From Lewinella cohaerens DSM 23179 (GTDB lineage Bacteria; Bacteroidota; Bacteroidia; Chitinophagales; Saprospiraceae): a stretch of 38,969 nucleotides of DNA. Positions 25,587 to 32,699 of this stretch are shown piece after piece (position 1 is the stretch's first letter; every line of letters starts with the position of its first letter). The position numbers were made by a program, and so were the translations under genes. The DNA lies in assembly GCF_000379805.1 (NCBI RefSeq), contig NZ_KB903543.1, positions 237,146 through 276,114 of the forward strand, in the 5' to 3' direction. Below the pieces are notes generated by a model, which made no database searches, was not told where the DNA came from, and saw nothing but the letters and a program-made list of their open reading frames with translations.

Positions 25587-26027
25587 ATGCGTATTCTTTG
25601 CATTGTTTTACTTTCCGCCCTTACCGTTGGCGTTGTATATGGCCAGGAAACCACGGAAAATATTTGGCAGTCTTTAGCCAAAATAACCTACACCAAACAG
25701 TACGATGAACTCTTGGGTTTCAAGGTAGACGTACCCGTTTTCAGTGAAGAAGTAAAAGCACTAGAGGGGCAAGAAATTGAAATCAAAGGCTATGTTATCC
25801 CCGTAGAGGGCTACAAAAGCCATACGGAATTCATCTTTTCGGCTTTCCCCTACAATATGTGTTTCTTCTGTGGCGGCGCCGGCCCCGAAACAGTCATGGA
25901 AGTCTACGCTGACGAGGCTATCCAGTACAAAACAGAAGCCATAAAAATCAAAGGCATCCTGGAGCTTAACGACTCTGACATCAATCAGTTGATGTATGTG
26001 CTTAGGAATGTGAGGTTGGTGGAGTAA
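25587..26027 (+). CDS. Exported CxxC protein, DUF3299-like
   Basis: 146 aa. Signal peptide 1-20 (MRILCIVLLSALTVGVVYGQ). The rest is a small OB-like beta domain of the DUF3299 kind, with EGQEIEIKGYVIPVEGYKS and the cysteine pair Cys92/Cys95 in NMCFFCGGAGPETVMEV. The CxxCGG segment suggests metal or redox chemistry, but no function is known to me. ATG at 25587 directly after the structured leader. Family members of this size are common in marine Bacteroidota. No operon partner: the next gene on this strand is far downstream, and a structured element lies after the stop. Confidence 0.75.
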   Translation: MRILCIVLLSALTVGVVYGQETTENIWQSLAKITYTKQYDELLGFKVDVPVFSEEVKALEGQEIEIKGYVIPVEGYKSHTEFIFSAFPYNMCFFCGGAGPETVMEVYADEAIQYKTEAIKIKGILELNDSDINQLMYVLRNVRLVE

Positions 26028-26204
26028 GGTGCAGTTTTAGCCTTCTTAGGTTACTAAAAAGCGAGGATTCTCAAGGCAAAAACCTCACTGTATTAGGTAC
26101 TGGGTATAGGGTATAGGGATTTTGATAAGCCTAAATGGATGTTGTATCAAGTGTCATCTACTTTTCACCTAAATACCGTTCATTATACCCTTTCTTTATT
26201 GGAG

Positions 26205-26424
26205 CAATATGAGTCATCCCAAATTTTGGCTTAGGCCAAAATCCAAGCTGACTACAACTAAGAACTAGTCATTAAGCATCTGAAAAGAGTGATTTATCTG
26301 ACTATTTGTACGCAACCCCATGATTTCATTAGTAGAAATCATGGGGTTTCGTCTTTAACGATAGGTTTTGCAGTTGGTCAGCACGGATTTTGATGACAAT
26401 CAAAATTCGGGATGACTCATATTG
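26205..26424. repeat. 220-bp branched inverted-repeat element
   Basis: Ends are 24-base inverted repeats with one mismatch (26205-26228 with 26401-26424). Inside each end is a small hairpin: ATTTTGGC/GCCAAAAT near 26223-26242 on the left and ATTTTGAT/ATCAAAAT near 26387-26406 on the right. A further inner stem pairs CTGAC/GTCAG regions (about 26244-26261 with 26371-26386), and the 14-bp hairpin of the family 1 repeat stands at the centre. A cruciform-like, MITE- or REP-type element is inferred. No target duplication is obvious. Confidence 0.7.
26267..26380. repeat. Dispersed intergenic repeat, family 1, copy 2
   Basis: 114 bases homologous to 9161-9273. The central stem 26314-26327 with 26335-26348 corresponds to the YceI terminator hairpin, with a loop of altered sequence. 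Here it is enclosed in the 220-bp inverted repeat, unlike copy 1. Confidence 0.8.
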
Positions 26425-26567
26425 TTTCGTTTTTGAGAAGAAGGAAAGGGTCTTGAGTTCACCCTGAATAGCTTTCTTATGAACCATATAAGAAATATAA
26501 GGTCATTTAAGTATTGTTAAAAAGGTACTTATATGGTTTAGCATAAAAACACAAAAAACGCCTATTC

Positions 26568-27269
26568 CTACGGCAACAACGCCATTACCTGCTGCTTGAA
26601 GGTTTGTCCAATGGGTACTTCATGGTTGCTTATGTAGATACGATTGCCGGCTATGCGGTCGATCTTAGTGGTGGCGACGATGAAGGACTTGTGAACCCGC
26701 AAAAAAGCGGCTGACGGCAGTTGCTGAACGTAAAAAGAGAGCGGGGCGTGGGTGAGCAACATGCCCGTGAGGAGGTGAACTTTGGTGTAGCTGCCGTAAG
26801 CTTCGAGGAATAGAATATCCGGTAAGTGGAGGTTGTGGTAGGCTTTGTCGCCCTTGACAAATAGGCGTTGCAACGCGACATCGGTAGTAGGCCTAGGTAC
26901 TGGCGGTGGCGCAGGCGCCTGTGCCGGGAAAGCATTATTGATAGCCCTGAGGAACCGTTCGAAACTAAAGGGCTTGAGAAGGTAGTCGGCCACGTTGAGT
27001 TCGTAGCCTTCCAGGGCAAACTCCTTGTGGGCGGTGGTCACTATGACCTTGGGCGGTTGGGCTAGGGTACGCAAAAAATCGAAGCCCGAGATGCGAGGCA
27101 TGTGCAAATCGAGAAAGATAAGATCCACCTGGTGCTTCTGGAGATAAGCCAGTGCTTCAAGCGCATTATAACACTGCTCCTTTATTTGCAGGTGCGGAAT
27201 CTCATCCGCAAATTTACGGATGAGATTATGGGCTAGAGGTTCGTCGTCAACAATGAGATATTTGATCAT
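26568..27269 (-). CDS. LytTR-family response regulator
   Basis: 233 aa. Receiver domain 1-115 with acidic pair Asp8/Asp9, phospho-acceptor Asp54 (LIFLDLHMP), Thr79 and Lys99 (LLKPF); a Pro-rich linker (AQAPAPPPVPRP); then a LytTR DNA-binding domain about 135-233 (DILFLEAYGSYTKVHLL ... FLRVHKSFIV ... GNRIYISNHEVPIG). It would bind DNA when phosphorylated by the LytS-type kinase encoded just upstream. Between the kinase stop and this ATG lie 121 bases that are almost entirely the family 2 repeat, so translation is not coupled and the hairpin may set the ratio of the two proteins. Targets unknown. Confidence 0.92.
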   Translation of the reverse strand: MIKYLIVDDEPLAHNLIRKFADEIPHLQIKEQCYNALEALAYLQKHQVDLIFLDLHMPRISGFDFLRTLAQPPKVIVTTAHKEFALEGYELNVADYLLKPFSFERFLRAINNAFPAQAPAPPPVPRPTTDVALQRLFVKGDKAYHNLHLPDILFLEAYGSYTKVHLLTGMLLTHAPLSFYVQQLPSAAFLRVHKSFIVATTKIDRIAGNRIYISNHEVPIGQTFKQQVMALLP

Positions 27270-27289
27270 TAAACTTAGTTATCCTATGA

Positions 27290-27410
27290 AACAGCACAAA
27301 AATAAGTTGAGCCATCGTTTTTCAAAAAGCCGACTAAGCGGTTCACTTTAAGCGTGTCGGCTATTTGGAAAACCACAAAGATGGCTCAACTTATTTTTTG
27401 CGCAATACTA
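27290..27410. repeat. Dispersed structured repeat, family 2, copy B
   Basis: 121 bases matching copy A at 25448-25567. Outer stem 27298-27316 with 27380-27398 (19 bp perfect); inner stem AGCCGAC/GTCGGCT at 27328-27334 with 27356-27362. It fills the kinase-regulator gap and overlaps the last 20 bases of the kinase gene, including its stop codon. Confidence 0.8.
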
Positions 27411-28521
27411 TGGCTAAAACAGCTTGGTACACCTTATCTACCGTCGTCGTTTCAAGCGTGTAGCTGGCAGGGTAAACGAGGTCGAGGCGGCGGCGAAGGT
27501 TTTCCAGGCCGATACCGTCAGTCGTTGCGACTTGTGCTTCAGGATCGAAATTATTTTCTATAGAAAAGACGATCTGGTTGTTTTTTGCGACAAGCTTCAT
27601 CTGAATATAAGCATCTTCCAGCAAATGCTCGGCACCGTGCTTGAAGGCGTTCTCCAATAAGACAATAAACAGCAGCGGCGACACTTCAACGCCCGGATCA
27701 ATATCCTGATAGAAGCTGATACGAACTTGGTGATGATGCCTGATCTCCTGAAGTTCAAGATAATTTTGCAAATAGGTCACTTCTTCCAACAGCGGCACCC
27801 ATTCCTTTTTTCCTTCGTAGATGGTATAACGCATCATCTCGGATAGCTTCACGATCATCTCTGGGGCTTTCGGCGATTGCTCGACCGTAAGGGAATAGAG
27901 ATTGTTGAGCGTATTGAAGAAAAAATGTGGATTGATCTGCGACTTGAGCAAGGCCAGTTCCGCCTCCGCTTTTTCTGCACGGATGGATTTCAGCCACTTC
28001 CATTGCTGGTAAACCCAAAGCAGCAGCAACAGCGGCACCGGCCAAAAGAAGGCCGCGTACAATACATCGGAATTGGCCTGAAAATAATCGGGTGTAAAAC
28101 GGGCGACTGCAAAAACAGCCAGGAGCACCACGTAGCTACCTATGATAACCCATTGATACAGCCGAAAAAAAGCAGGGGCCATCCAGCGTAGCAGGTAGAG
28201 CACCGCAGCAACCAAGAGGGTAACAGTCAACGGATTATCGTCGATAGCAGAAGAACTACCTACGACAATGGCCGAAACGAGCAGCCCACCCATGATACCC
28301 AAATGCCCAAGGAGCTGCATTTTGTGCGTAACCCGATCGAAGCCGTACAACAAAAAAGCAAGAAACAGCCACCATACCGTAAAAATGGTCAGGTTGGCCG
28401 CCGTCTCGTTGGGGTCAATGAGCAGGAAGCCAATCATCCGCAGGATAACGATAAAAAAGAAGGTGATCAGCGCGCCCAACCAAAGTGGACGGTAGCGTTG
28501 GAGGAATGTATTTGTATTCAT
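27391..28521 (-). CDS. LytS/YehU-type sensor histidine kinase
   Basis: 376 aa. Four or five hydrophobic segments in residues 12-172 form the membrane part, with no recognisable sensor domain. Then a short coiled linker and a His_kinase (PF06580) domain: phospho-acceptor His199 in LLKSQINPHFFFNTLNNL, N-box Asn291 in VLLENAFKHG, and G-box DGIGLENLRRRL at 335-346. It phosphorylates the LytTR regulator encoded next. ATG at 28521 with a full -7 box 4 bases upstream. The final codons (IVLRKK and stop) lie inside the family 2 repeat, so the C-terminus is repeat-derived. Confidence 0.92.
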   Translation of the reverse strand: MNTNTFLQRYRPLWLGALITFFFIVILRMIGFLLIDPNETAANLTIFTVWWLFLAFLLYGFDRVTHKMQLLGHLGIMGGLLVSAIVVGSSSAIDDNPLTVTLLVAAVLYLLRWMAPAFFRLYQWVIIGSYVVLLAVFAVARFTPDYFQANSDVLYAAFFWPVPLLLLLWVYQQWKWLKSIRAEKAEAELALLKSQINPHFFFNTLNNLYSLTVEQSPKAPEMIVKLSEMMRYTIYEGKKEWVPLLEEVTYLQNYLELQEIRHHHQVRISFYQDIDPGVEVSPLLFIVLLENAFKHGAEHLLEDAYIQMKLVAKNNQIVFSIENNFDPEAQVATTDGIGLENLRRRLDLVYPASYTLETTTVDKVYQAVLAIVLRKK

Positions 28522-28525
28522 ATTC

Positions 28526-28552
28526 CAAAAATAAGCTCTGTCGTAGAGAGCT
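28526..28552 (-). promoter_or_regulatory. Promoter and possible operator of the kinase gene
   Basis: On the minus strand TATTTTTG (28533 to 28526), a full -7 box, ends 4 bases before the ATG. TTAG, one base off the -33 TTTG, lies 20 bases further upstream. The spacer between them is nearly filled by the inverted repeat AGCTCT/AGAGCT (28534-28539 with 28547-28552), a possible protein-binding site. Confidence 0.45.
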
Positions 28553-28676
28553 ACTAAAATTATGCATCAACAACAAGGTAAGCGGTATGAACCCCTGGTT
28601 TTTCAGCATCAACGCAGTTGGTGCTTACTGATGGCGTGTTTAGGGAGCTCCAAGAAAACTAGAGATGGTCTCCTTC

Positions 28677-31214
28677 CTAATCTACAACCAAAGATTTACT
28701 ACTGACCTTACGCCCATTTTGCCAGCGCAAAAAGTAATTGCCTTTCGGTAAAACAGTCGCATTCCAACTCAGTTTATGGTCACCAGGGGCAAGGTGGCCA
28801 TTGAAGATTTGGTGTACTTGCTGCCCTAGTGCGTTGAAAACAAGTAATTGGTAGATGCCTGCTTCCTCAACGGTAACCTTTATTTGCACCGGACCTTTTG
28901 TGGGGTTGGGATAAACGTTCCAATCTAGCGATAATGCTTCGGCTTGCGTCGTATTCACCTCCGCTTCTACATTGACTTTCCAAAGTGAACGGCCAAAAGT
29001 TGCCGCCACCAGCGTTTCTGTAGGAAGGTGCAAAGTGAGATCAGTGATGATGACAGGCGGGATTTCTACACCTAACAACTGCCAGTTGGTGCCGTTGTTT
29101 TCTGAAAAGAGAACACCTACATCTGTCGCCAAAAACAGTGTTCCATTATCGGGGTGAATCACCAGGTCGTTAACAGGAATGTCTGGTAGGTCGCCGTTGA
29201 TATCCTGCCAGTTTTCGCCGTAATCGCTGGTTTGGTAAACGTGGCTCATATTGGTACCAAAACGATAGCCGGAAAAAGTCAGGTAAGCAGTAGCCGCATC
29301 GTTAGGATCAGCAGTAATGCTGGTCACCCATCGTTCAGGTAAGCTCGCAGACAATGAAGTCCAGGTGTCACCGCCATTTATACTAATCCACACATTACCA
29401 TCATTGGTACCTACCCAAATGATTTGGTTGTCCAAAGGAGAAACACTGAGGGAGGTGATGGTGCCAAAAACGAGGCCATTTCCACCCGTACTTCCGTTGG
29501 TTAGATCGGGACTAATAGGCTGCCAAGTCATTGCCCGATCATCGGAGCGAAAGACACGTTCTGCACCAAGATAAAGCCTGGATGGGTCGGTTGGGTCCAG
29601 TATATAAGGAGTGTACCAGTTTCGGCGACTGCCGCTTAAATCCTCGGTAGCCGCTGTAAAACTACTACCACCATCGATGGAGCGGGCAATATTGCCGTAT
29701 TGGTAGGCAGCGTATACGTAATTGTTATCCGTAGGATCAACCAATACGCGGAAGCCGTCGCCGAAATAAATCCTAGACCAGTCATTGGTTGCTCCTGTTA
29801 GCGTTCTGTTGGTACCATTGTCTTGCGTGCCCCCGTAGAGGCGATCGGGCTGTTGATAATCAATCTCACAAGTGTAGAACTGGGTAATGGGTAGGTTGTC
29901 CCACTTGGTAAATCCCTGTCCAGCGTTTTCACTAAAGTAAAGGCCTCCATCATTCCCTAATAGCATAAAATCGGGATTATCGGGATCTATCCAAAGGCTG
30001 TGCTGGTCTACGTGTACCCCTTCGAAGGCCAAAACCCAGCGCTGCTCCTCCGGAAGGTATTCGTTGATATTGAAACCGATGTAATACAGTTTGTCTGCAT
30101 CCGTAGGGTGTACGACTACGCGATTAAACCACCAGTCATAAGGCCTAATCTCCATATCGGTAATGGGCAGGTTGGCCCAACTCGCACCCTTATTTTCCGA
30201 AACCATCATATTGGCGAGGTAACCACCGCTATTGACGAACCCTGCGTAGATGCGGTTGGGGTCGGAAGGCGAGATAGCCAAGCTTATGCGACCTTTATCG
30301 GAAGCGAGAATGGGCAAGCCATTACCGAGTTCTTCCCAGGTTGTACCGCCATCAGTACTTTTGTATATACCGGAGGTGATACCCGTATAACTCCTACGAT
30401 CTGGCCGACGAACTCGCTCCCACATAGCTGCGTAGAGGATATTTGGATCAGAAGGATGTAAAACCAGGTCTATTGCTCCCGTACTATCGGAAAGAAATAG
30501 TACTTGCTCCCAGTTGTTACCACCGTCGAGGCTGCGGTATACACCCCGCTGACTGTTATTGGCAAACAAAGTGCCCATCGCAGCTACGTAAAGACGGTCG
30601 TCATTTTGTGGATCAACGACTATACGTCCGATGCTGCCTACCTCTTCCAGTCCACGGCTCTCCCAAGTAGTGCCACCATCTCCGGAACGAAAAACGCCCA
30701 AACCATCGTAAGCGATGGAACCACCACCAGCGTTGGCTTCACCAGTACCTACATAAATAACAGCTTCGTTACTAGGCGCAAGGGCAATGTCGCCAATAGC
30801 CAAGCTTGGCATTTCATCGAAGACTGCTTCCCAATTCTCCCCCATGTCATTGGAACGAAAGACGCCACCAGCAGCAGCTCCCACCAGAATCGTACCTGGT
30901 GTACCCGAAATCATCTCCACATCCGTAACCCGGCCTCCTACATTAATGGGACCTGCGAATTGCCAAAGTGCTGTAGTCAAGTCTCTGCTAGTCGTATTAG
31001 ACTGCTGAGCTTCCGCCAATAAAGCACGTTGTTTAAGGGCGCTTTTATACGCACCCCCATCCAGTTCTCCGGAAGGGAAAGCCCGTTGACGGAACAGCCA
31101 ATCGGCCGGGCTTTGTTCTGGTTCAGTAGAATCACTCGTTGTATTAGGTTGAGTGCAACTCAAGGTTATAAAACCAATAAACAGACAAACTAGAAGTGAA
31201 CGTAAAAGGTGCAT
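28677..31214 (-). CDS. T9SS-sorted Asp-box beta-propeller protein (sortilin/BNR-like)
   Basis: 845 aa. Signal sequence ending FITLSC (Cys20), which reads as a lipobox. The body (about 75-755) holds about ten Asp-box repeats of the S-x-D-x-G-x-x-W type, including SNDMGENW, SGDGGTTW, SLDGGNNW, STDGGTTW, SINGGDTW, TSDYGENW and SENNGTNW, so it is a VPS10/sialidase-type propeller, probably one ten-bladed or two stacked propellers. A type A T9SS sorting domain ends it (WNVYPNPTKGPVQIKV ... LPKGNYFLRWQNGR). No sialidase Arg triad or active-site motif is evident; binding or cleavage of an extracellular polymer is possible. Having both a lipobox and a sorting domain is unusual. ATG at 31214. Confidence 0.87.
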   Translation of the reverse strand: MHLLRSLLVCLFIGFITLSCTQPNTTSDSTEPEQSPADWLFRQRAFPSGELDGGAYKSALKQRALLAEAQQSNTTSRDLTTALWQFAGPINVGGRVTDVEMISGTPGTILVGAAAGGVFRSNDMGENWEAVFDEMPSLAIGDIALAPSNEAVIYVGTGEANAGGGSIAYDGLGVFRSGDGGTTWESRGLEEVGSIGRIVVDPQNDDRLYVAAMGTLFANNSQRGVYRSLDGGNNWEQVLFLSDSTGAIDLVLHPSDPNILYAAMWERVRRPDRRSYTGITSGIYKSTDGGTTWEELGNGLPILASDKGRISLAISPSDPNRIYAGFVNSGGYLANMMVSENKGASWANLPITDMEIRPYDWWFNRVVVHPTDADKLYYIGFNINEYLPEEQRWVLAFEGVHVDQHSLWIDPDNPDFMLLGNDGGLYFSENAGQGFTKWDNLPITQFYTCEIDYQQPDRLYGGTQDNGTNRTLTGATNDWSRIYFGDGFRVLVDPTDNNYVYAAYQYGNIARSIDGGSSFTAATEDLSGSRRNWYTPYILDPTDPSRLYLGAERVFRSDDRAMTWQPISPDLTNGSTGGNGLVFGTITSLSVSPLDNQIIWVGTNDGNVWISINGGDTWTSLSASLPERWVTSITADPNDAATAYLTFSGYRFGTNMSHVYQTSDYGENWQDINGDLPDIPVNDLVIHPDNGTLFLATDVGVLFSENNGTNWQLLGVEIPPVIITDLTLHLPTETLVAATFGRSLWKVNVEAEVNTTQAEALSLDWNVYPNPTKGPVQIKVTVEEAGIYQLLVFNALGQQVHQIFNGHLAPGDHKLSWNATVLPKGNYFLRWQNGRKVSSKSLVVD

Positions 31215-31352
31215 TCTTTTTTTTTCGGAAGATAAGAGCTTGTTTCGGAATCTCCATGCCTTTTGCTAGCGTAGTACCTCGTCTTTTAGACAATTTCTCT
31301 AACAAATTTTAGTAGCTTAGCAGAGATAATTAGTGTTTAAAACTAATCCACT

Positions 31353-32066
31353 TTGGCCAATATCGATACTCGCCACTTTCGCTGGCTACATGATTTTTTC
31401 AACTTGCTTTACCCAAAGCTCTGCCTGGCCTGTGGGAGTAATTTACCCCCAAATGACGAGTTGCTCTGCCTGAGTTGTGAATTTCAACTCCCCAAAACCA
31501 AGCAGCACGAACAAAAGGAAAACGCTTTTACAGAAATCTTCTGGGGAAGGGTACCATTACAGTCGGGGGCTGCTCAGTATTATTTTTCTAAATCTGGTCG
31601 GGTGCAACGCCTTATCCACCAGCTTAAATACGAACACAAGTCTGAAATTGGTCATCAGTTGGGTGTATTGTTTGGGCGGCAGCTCCGCGAGCAAGATCAC
31701 TTCAAGGGTATTGATGCCATTGTCCCCGTACCTCTCCATCCGCGTAAGCAGCACCAACGCGGATACAATCAGGCTGCTGCCTTTGGGGCGGGGCTGGCGG
31801 AAAGTATGGAGTTGCCCCACTATCCTTACGCTCTCGAACGACCAGAATACGCCGAGTCGCAGACCCGTAAATCGCGCCAGGAACGTCTCGAAAATGCACA
31901 AACTGCCTTTCGCGTAAAAAAGCCTGAACTCATCACCGGAAAACATATCCTACTCGTCGATGATGTACTGACCACGGGGGCTACACTGGAAGCTTGTGCC
32001 AGTCAAATGCTAGTTTTGCCTGAGACGACGATCAGTATGGTGACGATTGCAATGGCAAGTGATTAA
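31353..32066 (+). CDS. ComF family protein (phosphoribosyltransferase-like)
   Basis: 237 aa cytosolic protein. N-terminal zinc ribbon Cys24-x2-Cys27 ... Cys39-x2-Cys42, then a type I phosphoribosyltransferase fold with IVPVPLHPRKQHQRGYNQA (about 123-141) and the PRPP-binding motif ILLVDDVLTTGAT at 199-211. ComF proteins support DNA uptake in competent bacteria and are also found in non-competent ones; the exact role is unknown. Start is TTG at 31353: an in-frame stop lies at 31344-31346, and the next Met is far inside the domain. Terminator hairpin at 32190 downstream, with a tRNA-like gene on the other strand in between. Confidence 0.9.
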   Translation: MANIDTRHFRWLHDFFNLLYPKLCLACGSNLPPNDELLCLSCEFQLPKTKQHEQKENAFTEIFWGRVPLQSGAAQYYFSKSGRVQRLIHQLKYEHKSEIGHQLGVLFGRQLREQDHFKGIDAIVPVPLHPRKQHQRGYNQAAAFGAGLAESMELPHYPYALERPEYAESQTRKSRQERLENAQTAFRVKKPELITGKHILLVDDVLTTGATLEACASQMLVLPETTISMVTIAMASD

Positions 32067-32111
32067 GGAAGAAGCTTTAGAATAAAGCATTTTCTCTCCC
32101 CTTTCTAAATG

Positions 32112-32184
32112 TGGGAACTGGTGGTAACGATCCACCATCTCCGGAGCTTCAATCCGGCGCATAGACCATCTTTGCTAAGTTCCC
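32112..32184 (-). tRNA. tRNA-like gene, anticodon GAA (Phe), non-canonical T loop
   Basis: 73-nt cloverleaf. Acceptor GGGAACT/AGTTCCC 7 bp perfect; U8, A9; D stem 3 bp with GG in the loop; anticodon stem CCGGA/TCCGG perfect with loop TTGAAGC; 4-base variable loop; T stem GGTGG/CCACC perfect; discriminator A73, CCA not encoded. Odd points: the T loop is ATCGTTA instead of TTCRANN, so T54 and A58 are exchanged, and base 37 is G. The anticodon arm equals that of the neighbouring Lys-type gene except for the three anticodon bases. It may be a divergent tRNA or a tRNA mimic. Confidence 0.55.
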
Positions 32185-32189
32185 TTTTT

Positions 32190-32220
32190 AACGTGAGATG
32201 CTATGTTAGCATCTCACGTT
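32190..32220 (+). terminator. Terminator hairpin after comF
   Basis: 14-bp perfect stem (32190-32203 with 32207-32220), loop TGT, followed on the plus strand by TTTC after the closing TT. It fits the comF transcript, but it also separates the two minus-strand tRNA-like genes. Confidence 0.75.
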
Positions 32221-32227
32221 TTTCAAG

Positions 32228-32299
32228 TCCCCCCACCAGGAATCGAACCTGGTTACCCGGAGCAAAAATCCGGTGCATCGCCTGCAATGCTTTGAAGGG
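32228..32299 (-). tRNA. tRNA-like gene, anticodon TTT (Lys), non-canonical core
   Basis: 72-nt cloverleaf. Acceptor CCCTTCA/TGGGGGG (two G-U pairs); D stem GCAT/ATGC; anticodon stem CCGGA/TCCGG with loop TTTTTGC; T stem CCAGG/CCTGG with normal loop TTCGATT; A73; CCA not encoded. Odd points: base 8 is A and base 14 is T (the universal T8/A14 tertiary pair exchanged), 21 is G instead of A, and 37 is G after a TTT anticodon. Six bases from tRNA-Ile and so probably in the same transcript. Tentative as a decoding tRNA. Confidence 0.55.
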
Positions 32300-32305
32300 A
32301 TAAAG

Positions 32306-32379
32306 TGCTTGTGGATGGAATCGAACCACCAATCTTCCGCGTATCAGACGGATGCGTTAACCAATTACGCTACACAAGC
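32306..32379 (-). tRNA. tRNA-Ile (anticodon GAT)
   Basis: 74-nt canonical cloverleaf: acceptor GCTTGTG/CACAAGC 7 bp; U8, A14, GG and A21 in the D arm; anticodon stem TCCGT/GCGGA with loop CTGATAC (anticodon GAT, A37); T stem GGTGG/CCATC with loop TTCGATT; A73; no encoded CCA. It is outside an rRNA operon, where tRNA-Ile(GAT) of Bacteroidota usually sits, so it may be an extra isoacceptor. First gene of the minus-strand cluster with the two tRNA-like genes. Confidence 0.85.
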
Positions 32380-32393
32380 ATTTTAAATAATAA

Positions 32394-32429
32394 CAAAAGC
32401 GCCCCCCGAATCAACGGAAGGCGCTTTTG
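32394..32429. terminator. Hairpin with T/A-rich foot upstream of the tRNA cluster
   Basis: 10-bp stem CAAAAGCGCC/GGCGCTTTTG (32394-32403 with 32420-32429), 16-base loop. The A/T foot can act as the U-tract on either strand. Could end transcripts of the small membrane protein gene (minus strand). Confidence 0.55.
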
Positions 32430-32699
32430 CACTGTACAGCCAGGACATAAGACTTCCGTTAAGGCGCTAGCCCTTTACCGAGAATCTTAAAAATGTGCTG
32501 TGCTGAATACATGTTATTTGCTTATTTGGTGAGGATAACCAGCAATGTGAGGAAAGAGTTCCCCCTCGTTTATTTTTTTGTAGAATTTTATAAAATCGGT
32601 CATTTACATGATCATTGCGTAGAGAGATGAGATCATAGGATTTTCTATAACACAAACTACTCTTTCTACCCTCCACTAAGTAGCTCTATACCGGAGCGA
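32430..32699. other. Stretch without a convincing gene
   Basis: With the preceding hairpin this is a gap of some 320 bases between tRNA-Ile and the membrane protein gene. A 69-codon minus-strand frame at 32467-32676 has no recognisable feature and atypical composition; I do not call it. Nothing else seen. Confidence 0.5.

Larger units (their letters stand above)
26028..26567. other. Gene-free region holding a 220-bp branched inverted repeat
   Basis: 540 bases with no credible coding frame between the convergent CxxC gene and the response regulator. It contains the 220-bp element 26205-26424 with the nested family 1 repeat. A short tandem GGGTATA stretch lies around 26102-26117. Confidence 0.6.

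Noticed and set aside
26205-26424. Target-site duplication around the 220-bp element
   Set aside because: Flanking bases (TTGGAG before, TTTCGT after) do not match, so insertion by transposition is not proven.
32112-32184. tRNA on the plus strand at the same site
   Set aside because: The plus reading lacks T33 and any T-loop motif; only the minus reading gives a cloverleaf with T33 and an anticodon.
32467-32676. 69-codon minus-strand reading frame near the tRNA cluster
   Set aside because: No domain or signal, atypical composition, no promoter or neighbour support.
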